Positions 1-9,156 of a stretch of 64,000 bases of DNA are shown here, piece by piece. The notes under the pieces are model-generated. The model made no database searches. It saw only the letters and a list, made by a program, of their open reading frames with translations, and had not been told where the DNA came from. The position numbers and the translations under genes were made by a program. The stretch spans positions 14,820,501 through 14,884,500 of the forward strand of contig OX637291.1 in NCBI GenBank assembly GCA_951799445.1, given 5' to 3'. The number at the start of each line of letters is the position of its first letter. Within the stretch, counting starts at the first letter, position 1. The stretch comes from Pseudisothecium myosuroides (taxonomy: Eukaryota; Streptophyta; Bryopsida; Hypnales; Lembophyllaceae).

Positions 1-326
1 ATCTTGCTCAAGGTGCCCTTCAAGCATGCATATGTGTTCAATACTTCGAAGGTTCTTTTAGTTTAATTTTTGAAAATTCATAGAAAATGCAAAAAAATAA
101 TAATTTAATTTCTAAAATTTTATTATTCATTTGTCTTAGGGCAAAAATAACACCTAATTGTAATTTTCACTACATCTATAAACACCAACGTAAATGAACT
201 GTAATAGCTTATATTTCTACCATACATAGAGTTAAGTATATTGTGATTTTTTTTCCATTGTATCATTTGGTAGAAACTAGAAAATGATATGATGAATATA
301 ATCATATGCCATTGTGTAAGATTTTA
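1..326. other. AT-rich spacer, nothing recognised
   Basis: No gene, RNA or repeat family was recognised here. The sequence is A/T-rich and the short open frames carry no family motif. It ends at the TA target of the Stowaway-like element beginning at 327. Confidence 0.5.
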
Positions 327-898
327 CTCCCTCTATCCCACTAAGAAATTCCTAATCAAGCACAATTCTTGTCCCACTAAAAAGCTCCGTTTACTAATTT
401 TGAATGTTGAGTGAGTATTGGTTGTGTTGAACAACCTCGTGGGGGCAAGTCAAGCTATTAGGGAGCATTCTTCTCCTAGAAAGCTTGGCCTTGCCCATAA
501 GAGGCACCTTATACTTGTTGTGCTTCCTCAGACAATAATGTTGATGATGGGTTCGGTAACCACTTGGGCACTAAAAAAATTTGTTCATGAAATGAGCCAA
601 GTTTCTTTGTTGCGGGTATTTAGGTTGGGGTAGATATTTTTAGAATCTCATTGTTCCCACCAACCTTTAAATCATCAAGAATGACAAAGCTAGCAACATT
701 CACAAACTATGCTCAAATATGATACTTTTTGTACGGATTTGGGATGCCTAAACGACGCCACCTAAGCTAGAGAATTTGATTAGATTTTAAGGATGGGTTA
801 TTAGTTTTTGAATGCATGTATCACTTGCACAAAGACTAAAAATATAGTTAATTCCTCGTGGGGAAGCTTTTTGAAGGTTTTTAGTGGGACAGAGGAAG
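327..898. mobile_element. Stowaway-like MITE, copy 1 (572 bp)
   Basis: Non-autonomous DNA element. The left end reads CTCCCTCTATCCCACTAA and the right end is its inverse (TTAGTGGGACAGAGGAAG). Both ends are flanked by TA (325-326 and 899-900), the target used by Tc1/mariner elements. The CTCCCTC(T/C)GTCCCA end is the known signature of plant Stowaway MITEs. It is longer than typical Stowaways (about 70-350 bp). A sister copy lies at 3812-4362 in the same orientation and matches over most of its length. The short open frame at 418-633 lies inside it and is not conserved as an open frame in the sister, so I do not call a gene. Confidence 0.85.
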
Positions 899-2401
899 TA
901 TAAGTAGAAAGACTACAATGATACTGCGGTAGTATAATCCAAGACTTTGAGGTTTAACCCCTAAATGACTAAGGGGTGTTTTGGAGGCTTTTATTAATTT
1001 GAACAAGCAATTGCAATCTCAATTTCTTGATCCTACGGCGAGTCCTACGGTTGGAAAATTTCACATAGATGCACACAAAAATTGTCGTGAACGCAAGACT
1101 AATTTTATAGAATTTGAATTAATAGTTACAAAGTTATGTCTAATTTAGTCTTTTTGTTTTCAACTCAAATAATTCAGATAGCAAAAAAATCTTTTTGTAT
1201 TTGAGTTTTTTTTCTTGAATTTCTTTTCATGGATTCCCAACAAAATTTCAGAGCAACTCATCAACTTGAAAAAGTTTTGAATCACATATATTTAGCTAGA
1301 AAAAAATTGGAAGATGAACTATGCAAGTGCAGAGTCATTATAAAGAATTTTTTACAAAGTTTCAAGGTAAATATTTTACAGTTGATGAATTTTTTCACTT
1401 TGGAATTTTTTCACAATATACTTCAATGAATTAGCTATATGATGTAGCTATATGATATTATAGTTGAATTAGAAAAAACAATCAAAATAAAGTATTTTTC
1501 TAGCTAAATAGGTTGAGATTGAAAACACATTTCCCCTCATAATTCTTCAAATACTTATCTAAGTTGGGCAAATTTAGTGCACTACAAAGCTAATAACATC
1601 ATACTCTCTTTGTCTCAAAATAAGATTGTTGTTTCCTTTATAAAATACAAAAGAAACACCAGTCTTATTTTTAAATAGAAGGAGTATATGCTATCCAAAA
1701 TATAATTTAAAAGAATAAACATTTTTGGTTTTACAATAGCTTGTATAGAAAATGCAAAAGCCCAATATGGACTTTTTGGTCATTTTGGGGGTTAAAATAA
1801 AAAGAATAACTACACTATTGAAATGTTGTTTTGTGAAAAGAATGAGAAATAAAATACAAACCCACTTCTATTACAAAGCATTGGAAGAGATTTGGGGCAA
1901 AAGAAGACTACGAGTTTTGAGATTGTGGGAACTCTACGAACACTCTAGGAACACTGCTAGCTACGCAATCTAACATAGTCGAGAGAGCGCCATGATAGAA
2001 ATTAATATTTAAATAATATTTTAACATTTTAAACATTTTCTTAAAAAAATAGAATTTTTTATATTTTTTATTACTAAAACGTTCAAACTGCTTATAGTAA
2101 TTCTCAATAAAGAAAACAAGGCTGAAATGGCCCTCCATTGCCCTCAAATCTTCAACTCCTGTAGTGCACAGATCAAATTTGAGAAAAAAAATTGTTTATA
2201 TTATTTCATGCACAGTATACTTTTGTAGGCCTTTAATACATTTGGAACATCATTTATTACTTCCTTTGATGCAAACAATTTTTTTGAAAAGCAAAGTTTT
2301 CAATATTTCTTTATAAAATGATATCGTTTATGGGAATATAAAATCTATATATACATTCCAATTGCAAAAAGTCAAATTGCATTTGATGTTGTTATAGTGT
2401 G
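899..2401. other. AT-rich spacer with small repeat traces
   Basis: No gene was recognised. At 954-975 a single TTAACCCCTAAATGACTAAG end of the TTAA family is visible without a matching right end, so it is a remnant at best. An 81-bp MITE at 1604-1684 is listed separately. Confidence 0.45.
1604..1684. mobile_element. Short Stowaway-like MITE (81 bp)
   Basis: The left end CTCTCTTTGTCTCAAAATAAG and the right end (inverse CTCCTTCTATTTAAAAATAAG) form an imperfect terminal repeat that ends in a common AATAAGA core. TA flanks both sides (1602-1603, 1685-1686). Size and ends fit a miniature Tc1/mariner (Stowaway) element. Confidence 0.65.
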
Positions 2402-3162
2402 TTAACCTCTAAAGTTCCATGACTATGTTTTTTACCAAAAACGCTCCAAAACTATCATTTTTAATACAAGTACCAAATTTTAGAAAAAAAAAAGTTTTGG
2501 GCACATGTAAATGTGGGATCTTATAGTATGCTACGTTGAATAGTGAAATTAGGTTGCCCCACACTAATTTCTTGACATTCCTACACTATATCAATGTGTA
2601 CAGTTACTTTAGAAGGATGCAGTAAAGTAAGAACTATGTGTATGGCATGGATTAGTGCATTGATTTGTGGCTTGGGATTAGAGATTGGCATGTGCCTCCA
2701 TCTGGACAAGCATTAGCCATGAGGTAACTTCTCTAGGGTAAGGCAACCTAATTGTCAAGGCAACCCAATTTCACTATTCAATGTAGTTTTAGAAGATGTG
2801 GAAAAAATTCAAAATGTTCCACCATGCGGATTGGAAGATATTAGCATTTGAATTGGCAGAAATCCTTTTTTTGTCCCTGCAAAAATTAGGGCAATTGCAC
2901 TTCTCAATGTCACATTTGTATGAAAAATGTTCAAAATGGTGGTGCTTCTATGAATTCTTTTTCCTAAACAAGTTGTCTACATGCTTAAAAAATCTCAGAT
3001 CATTTGGAATTGTACAACATTTAAGAAAAAAATAGTAAATAGAAAAAAATAGAGAATGATTCAATATCTAAAATTTTTAAGAATTTAATTATGAAATTGA
3101 AAAATGTCAATTTTAATGGTTTTAATTTCGTATTAAACAATCTACATCTTATGATTTTATTT
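2402..3162 (+). mobile_element. TTAA-family element 1, 3'-truncated, with nested MITE
   Basis: It starts with TTAA-CCTCTAAAGTTCC and follows the subfamily I sequence seen complete at 18912-19852 and 33819-35875 (blocks such as TGGAAGATATTAGC and AAATGTCCAAAATGG-like). Homology stops near 3162, so the right end is lost. A 250-bp MITE (2534-2783) interrupts it at a TA. The family has no coding capacity that I can see. Confidence 0.75.
2534..2783. mobile_element. TA-target MITE family A, copy 1 (250 bp), nested
   Basis: Terminal inverted repeat of about 25 bp beginning CGTTGAATAGTGAAATTAGG (right end inverse CATTGAATAGTGAAATTGGG). It is flanked by TA (2532-2533, 2784-2785). The uninterrupted site is kept in the related element at 33940-33960 (TATGCTAGTTTTAG), which proves both boundaries and the 2-bp duplication. 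The sister copy is at 5911-6158. Confidence 0.9.
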
Positions 3163-3811
3163 GCAGCTGAAAGTAATGCATCGTAACAATGCGATAAATT
3201 GTAAAGTAATGCATCGCAATGATACAATAAATTGTATATTAACGTGCAAACCCATGAAACAATGAAAACCACATGATAACTGTTGACAAACTGCAAGTTC
3301 TAAACTTTGTAATGTGTACAAGCAACTTCTACTTATTAAACAAATTGTGTAGGGTTCAATTTTGGGAAAATGCTCCGATTTGAGTGATTCTACATTGGCA
3401 TGTATGGGCCAAATTGTTTATGGCTCACTTTTGGAAGCATGCTTGAATTTGAGTGATTACAAAAAAATCAACCATATTCATTAGAAAAAATTTTAGCACT
3501 CAACAAGGCCACGAGTTTTGCAGTTTTGCACCCTCACGGTGCAATTATGGAAAAAAAAAATTGAAAATTGAAAATTTGAAATCTGACATGGCACTATTGG
3601 TGCCATGTCAATGCCACGTCATATCGGGAAAAAAAATTAATATTTTCTTTTCTGTAATTGCACCTCGGAGTGCCAAAAATTAAAAAATGATAGCCTTCTT
3701 CAGGTCTAAAATTTTTCCTAGTGCCTTTGTATTGAAAGAATGCCATACACAATGGTTCTCCTATAGATTGTATAGCCCCTTCTAAAACCTAGTGATTGTC
3801 CACTATATGTA
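3163..3811. other. AT-rich spacer, nothing recognised
   Basis: No gene or known repeat was recognised. A short G/C-containing patch near 3510-3680 repeats GCACC/GGTGC words but forms no convincing element. Confidence 0.4.
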
Positions 3812-4362
3812 CTCCCTCTGTCCCACTAAAAACCTCCAAATCAGGCACAACTTTTGTCCCTTTAAAAAGCTCCGTTTTATGATTTCATAAGCGTTGGTCG
3901 TGTTGAACAACCTCGTGGGGGCAAGTCAAGAGATAAGAGAGCACTCGTCTTCTAAAAAGCTTGGCCTTGCCCATATGGGGCACTTTATATTTGTTGTGCT
4001 TTCTTAGATAGTAGTGTTGATGATGGATTTGGTGACCATTTGACACTACGCAGATTTGTTCATGAAGTGGTCTAGGTATCTTTCTTGCGGATATTTAGGT
4101 TGGGACAAATGTTTTTAGAGTCCCATTGTTGCCACCAACCTTTAAATCATTAAGAATGATAGAGTTGGCGGCATTCACAAACTATGTTCAAATATGATAC
4201 TTTCCATATGGATTTTGGGTGCCTAAACAACGAGACCTAAGTTGGAGATTTTGCATAGATTGTGAGGGATGAATTGCTGGTTTTTGAATGCATGTATCAC
4301 TGACACAAAGACTAAAAATGAGATGAGAAGTTTTGGGGAGGTTTTTAGTGGGACAGAAAGAA
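3812..4362. mobile_element. Stowaway-like MITE, copy 2 (551 bp)
   Basis: Sister of the element at 327-898, with ends CTCCCTCTGTCCCACTAAAA and its inverse. TA flanks it (3810-3811 and 4363-4364). The interior aligns with copy 1 almost throughout, for example AACAACCTCGTGGGGGCAAG in both. The many substitutions and small indels show that the two insertions are not recent. Confidence 0.85.
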
Positions 4363-4364
4363 TA

Positions 4365-4978
4365 TTAAGTATTGAAACCCTAATGGAAGTTGAATATTTG
4401 GGAGTGGTCTGCACTTATGGCCATGGGAATGTCTATTTGGATCACCTTGCGACTGTGGCAGATACAGTAGTTGTTGACTTTCATTTGGGGTCGTGGGTAG
4501 TGTTTCCTTGATGGTTTCCTATTTTCCTCTAAAGCATTATTTAATCAACTCTCACATTTTCTTGCATAATTTTGTAGTTCCAATATTCAAATACATTCGC
4601 CTTGATTATTTGCTTTTGAATCATTTTGAGAGAATGTGGATTCAAACAATTTGTTGAGGGCATTTGTTATGTTTGCAACAGTAATACTTGCATTCTTTTT
4701 TTACTCATCTCATCTAATCGTTAGTATGTATTGAGTGTGAAATAAAGCATCGAAGAGGATTTCAGGCACATGCACTCAACGCGGTTGTTGTAGTTAGCTT
4801 TCGATGGTTTTGAAGAATTAAGCTTTGGACATGGGAGGTCTTTAGTAGAGGCTCACCTACTGCCTCTACTTCTAAGGAAGATGATAATTCCAAAATTTAA
4901 TTTTAGATTTCAATTTCTTATTATGGTAATCAAGTTTACTTGAATAGTGCAAGTTGTATTAACCGTTCTATACTGCAC
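4365..4978. other. AT-rich spacer, nothing recognised
   Basis: No gene, RNA or repeat was recognised between the Stowaway-like element and the next TTAA element. Confidence 0.4.
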
Positions 4979-5904
4979 TTAACGCCTAAAGGTCAGAGAC
5001 TATGTTTTCACCAAAACTGCTCTACAACTACCATTTCTAATACAAGTACCAAATTTTAGAGAAAAAAAAACATTTTTGAAAAAATGTAACCGTAGGATCT
5101 TGTAGTACACTAGTTTGAGAAGTTGTGGAAAAAATTTCAGAAATTTCGTCCGTGTGGATTGCAAGATAATAGCATTTGAATTGACAAAAATCTTGATTTT
5201 GTCCCTACAAAAATCCAGACAGCTGCACTTCACAAGGTCACATTTGTATGAAAAAATGTCCAAAATGGTGGTTACTCTTTAAATTCATTCTTTAAGGCAA
5301 GTTGGCTACATGCTTGATAAATTTCAGATCATTTAGAATTGTAAAACATGTAGGAAAAAAATAACAAGTAGAAAGAGGTAGAGAATGACTCTAAACACTA
5401 AATAGTTATGAATTTAGATATGGAATTGAAAAATGCCAATCTCAACGGTTGTAATGCTGTAATAAACAATCTACATCTAAAAATATTGAAAATTGAATGA
5501 AATAAACGACTAAAGTTTATTTTAGAGTAGAGATTCCATAACTATCCTCAAACTAAGACTCCTCATAACTTTCATTTCATTAGTCATAATGGAATGATTC
5601 AAAGCTTTCCGCGTATATATAAATCTAAAGAACCAATTTAAAATTTTTATTTAAAAAAATAATAATTTTTAAATATTTTTTTGAACTGCCCGGACTGCCC
5701 GCGCGACCAATAAAAATGACATATCATGCAATAACTTTTTAACCATGTAGTTAAAAGTTATGAAAGTTGTTGGGCCTTAAGGCTACTCCTCAGGCACATC
5801 TTGTGTGAAAATTTCAAAGAAAAAAAATACAAATTCCATTTATAGTAAGCTGCCCAAAATTGCTATGTTGTCAAAAAAATGGTGTTTGGTCCTTTAGGGG
5901 TTAA
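4979..5904 (+). mobile_element. TTAA-family element 2 (926 bp), complete
   Basis: Bounded by TTAA at 4979-4982 (then CGCCTAAAGG) and by CCTTTAGGGG-TTAA at 5891-5904. The left interior resembles subfamily I (CTATGTTTTCACCAAAACTG). The right interior (GCTGCCCAAAATTGCTATGTTG) is also found in the foldback at 55164-55912. No coding potential is seen. TTAA may be either the duplicated target or the outermost part of the terminal repeat. Confidence 0.8.
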
Positions 5905-5910
5905 GTACTA

Positions 5911-6158
5911 CACAAAATAGTGAAATTAGGTTGCCCCATACTAATTTCTTGACATTTGACACTCTATAAATATTTATTGTTATGGTACAAGAATGCACTA
6001 CTTTTGAATTAGGTGTTGTTGTAGTTGAGACTCATGAACCTCCATGTGTACAAATGAAAATATTTGTAGAAGGATTTGTTGACTTTGATGGCTTGTATAG
6101 TAACTTTCTTAGAATAAGGGAACCTAATTATTAAGGCAACCTAATTTCACTATTTGTG
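5911..6158. mobile_element. TA-target MITE family A, copy 2 (248 bp)
   Basis: Ends are CACAAAATAGTGAAATTAGG and inverse CACAAATAGTGAAATTAGG, flanked by TA (5909-5910, 6159-6160). The interior is related to 2534-2783 (GCCCCA-ACTAATTTCTTGACATT in both). It lies only 6 bp beyond the end of TTAA element 2. Confidence 0.85.
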
Positions 6159-6160
6159 TA

Positions 6161-7421
6161 GAACAAAAATTATTTTTGTGAAGTGGCGGCAAAGAAATGC
6201 AATTTAAAACAATTAGCGAGTCAAACTTTAATTTAATTCAATTATATAACTTGAGTACTGAAATTTTATTCAATTTAAAGGTATATTATCAAAAAAATTG
6301 TAATCGTATTAACGGCTCACTCAATGCTCCTAAATTAAATTACCTATCCTGTATTTAAGTTAGTACTAATCTAATCTGAAGCTAACTCAATTAGCCGCAA
6401 GGCCCAAATTGGCGCCACGTGGTGCCCTCCTGGGCGCACCGTCGCGGTGGGCCCCACTTGCCAAATCTATGATCTTCGAGGATTCCAGAACCCTGTGCGT
6501 GCTTGCCAGCAGCAGTAGCTCCGGGGTGGCAACCACTTAAAACTCTAATTCGATCTGGGACTTAATTAAAAAAATCAACCGCAGGCCACACGCCACCTGG
6601 CAAGCCACCGGTAGACAACGGCCAAGGTGGAACCCACTGGAACATTCCCATACCTCTGCAGTGCTGCTGCTGTCACAAGTACTCAGGCCGGGCGGGGGTG
6701 GCGGGGAAGCAGAACAGAACAGAACAGAGCAGAGCAGAGCATTCAGAGCAGGCAGCCGTCGTCGTCGTCGTTGTCGTCGTCGTGACTCTTGTTGGGCGCC
6801 CCTCTGTTTACAAATATACCAGATGCGCGGATACTTTTACAGCAAAATTGCAGAGAACATTCCTGGCGAAGAATTTCGAATAGTGTAGTTTTTCTACGCC
6901 TTTCTCAAGCAATTCCAGGAAGTCTTTGGAGTTTTTTCGGGACGTTTTTTTTGGGGAGTGCCGTGTTTTGCGAAGCAGCGCCAGGGTAGGTCCGTCAGTC
7001 AGCGCGGACGAGGCGGGAGGTGGTGGACGTTTGAGAGCGACTGACTGACTGAGACTGAGAGGTGCATGCATTGAAAGGCGTGGAGGAGTCAAGGTATTGG
7101 GGTGAGTAGGTGGCAGTTACCGCGTTGCTTCGGGTGGTGCACAGACAGCGCGAGTTCGGGAAGGGGTGGCTGGCGTGACTTCGGCGCGATTGCATTGTTG
7201 TTGGAGGCAGTGTGGACTGTGGACTGGGGGGACGGACTGGAGAGAGAGAGAGAGAGTGTGTGTTATTAATAAGGTACTGCCACAATACTGGCAAGGCAGC
7301 AGCGCCGGTTCTGACTGGTTCTGACGTGACTGACGCGCACTGACTCCGCTGGCGGCCTTGCCTTTGCCTCGTCGTTGTGGAGGTTTGTGCACCTGCTACC
7401 GGGCCATCATCGTCGTCCGAG
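6161..7421 (+). promoter_or_regulatory. GC-rich upstream region of the TPP gene
   Basis: Base composition changes sharply from about 6380 on to G/C-rich sequence that leads to the TATA box at 7422. It contains an AGAGC-type repeat near 6715-6740, a CGT trinucleotide tract at 6757-6784 and a GA dinucleotide tract at 7240-7258. These simple repeats are common in plant promoters. No second gene was recognised; the many short frames overlap on both strands and show no family motif. Confidence 0.5.
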
Positions 7422-7429
7422 TATAAAAG
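7422..7429 (+). promoter_or_regulatory. TATA box (TATAAAAG)
   Basis: A perfect TATAAAAG in the GC-rich region upstream of the TPP gene. Plant transcription usually starts about 30 bp downstream, which would give a start near 7455 and a leader of roughly 1.7 kb including any leader introns. Confidence 0.6.
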
Positions 7430-7560
7430 GGCGTCAGTGAGGTTGGAAGAGCCTTATTATTTTTTGGCTGCTTCTTGGCTGTGGTTTGAGTGCGAATCCA
7501 ACTCGACCTGGTGGAAGGAGGGAGACAATTCGTTGTTGAACCCTCGGTCTTACTAGTTTG

Positions 7561-8190
7561 GTGTTTGTGTCGGGGTTCTCTGCCGCGACTTGGCACACGA
7601 CGTGTTGTACGTAGGTATGCACTCATCTTGATCTGTGTGTTGCGTCTCTCCTCTAGCCGTGCTTTCCATCACGAAAATCGAAGCGAGGGAAGCGGTAACT
7701 TGGCCTTTGAAAAATAATTGTGCCTGTGTGATTACAGTGATTGAATACGACATTTGCACTTAGGTATCCACGCGTCTTTTTATCTTTGTGTTGCGTCTGT
7801 CCTCAAGGCCCTCCCGTGCTCTCCATCACGAAAATTCACCGAAAAAGTAAAGCAGTAACTCAGCCTTCTCTCATTTGCAATTATTTTGGTGTCTGTGTCT
7901 GTAGTTGTCGAGGGGTCTTTCAGTTGCAAGATTCATAGTTGAGAGAATTTTCGCGGGTGTTTGTGTCGGGGTTCTCTGCCGCGATTTTAAATCGACATTT
8001 TGTACGAATGCTCTTCGTGATCTCTGTGTCGCGTTTTTCCTGAAGGCCGTTCCATATTTTCCACCATGTAAATCCACCGAAGAATTTTAAAATAGTAATT
8101 TAGTCTTCTCTTGTTTACAAATTTTTTTGTGACTTTGTGACTCTACTTGTCGCGAGTTTTTAGTAGCTGCAAGATTCATAGGTGAATCAT
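7561..8190 (+). repeat. Three diverged tandem copies in the TPP leader
   Basis: Copies at about 7561-7738, 7739-7940 and 7957-8190. Shared blocks are GTGTTTGTGTCGGGGTTCTC at 7561 and again at 7957, TGTGTTGCGTCT..CCTC followed by CCATCACGAAAAT at about 7637 and 7788 with a diverged third at 8025, and GCAAGATTCATAG at 7926 and 8171. The second copy lacks the head block. They lie between the TATA box and the TPP start codon, so they are in the leader or a leader intron. Confidence 0.75.
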
Positions 8191-8741
8191 TTTTTTTCGG
8201 TGGCACTGTCATCGGTCGACGTGTATAGGTTGTTCAGGCTAGCCATGAGGAGTTTGGGATCTTTACGGTTTTGATATCGAATTTGCAGTCTTCGATTTGG
8301 TATTGTTTCGCAGGCCCGAAGTTATTAGGGCCTCCGTTTTGTTTACAGTAGTTTGTTTTAGTTAACTGCACTGACGCTCGTCCTGATTGGAACATCTCGT
8401 CGGACGGACTTCAACATGTCATCAAATTTGATGCAACTGAATTAGTAGTTAGTTATTCTCTCAGACAAGTGCCTCTTTCATACTCAGTGTGACCGGTCTG
8501 CCAGCGGTTAGCAAGATCTGGCAGTTTCGCATGAAAATGCCGTGTCACTAGTAACCTTCTCCTACGCCTTAAACTCAAATTCGTCATTAGAAATCATCAC
8601 TTAGAATCTCGTAGCACATACACGATTTACCACATGACGCTCACTTGAGCTGAACCCTAAGCAAGAGCATGATGTTTTTTTTTTATTGTGAAAAATGTTA
8701 CATTATGAAGTAGTGACTTATCTGAGACTGTTATTGACTTT

Positions 8742-8754
8742 ATGTTGTGCGACA
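8742..8754 (+). promoter_or_regulatory. Likely 3' splice site of a leader intron
   Basis: A T-rich stretch followed by GTGCGACAG ending at 8754, downstream of the leader repeats, is a plausible acceptor for an intron in the long TPP leader. The matching donor was not fixed. Without transcript data this is only a suggestion. Confidence 0.3.
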
Positions 8755-9156
8755 GGTGCTGGTCAGGTGCGTGAAAGATCTGAGAACATTCAACTTCCGC
8801 GAGCATCTTTCTCAACAGCGGGCAGTCAATGACCGCCATGTTCGACTGTTAATTGCAGATTTATCCTTACTTAATCTTCTCTGTTCTTCAATGATCCAGG
8901 AGTTCCTTGTGCGTTTCCGTTGCGTGGCAGCGCGAAATCAGCGTACTCATCTCAACTTACTGGATTAGCTTTACAGTCAAGAAAACGTCTACCTGTGCAG
9001 AGTGTAGAGAGATAGCATAGCTTTTTGTGAAGTTCCACAGTGGATCTGCAGGTAGAATTATATTGGAAATTTGGAACCAATTTCAGTTAGTCGAGGGGCC
9101 TAATTTGCAAGGGTTCTCAATAAACTGTGTTCTGGAAGCCTTAAGTGTCTTTGGCC

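Noticed and set aside
7395..7760. Minus-strand open frames around the TATA box
   Set aside because: They overlap each other and the plus-strand leader, are Ser/Thr/Arg-rich by composition and show no family motif.
9145..9156. Upstream GTG start for the TPP frame
   Set aside because: Plant nuclear genes start at ATG. The ATG at 9157 has a good context and is the first in frame.
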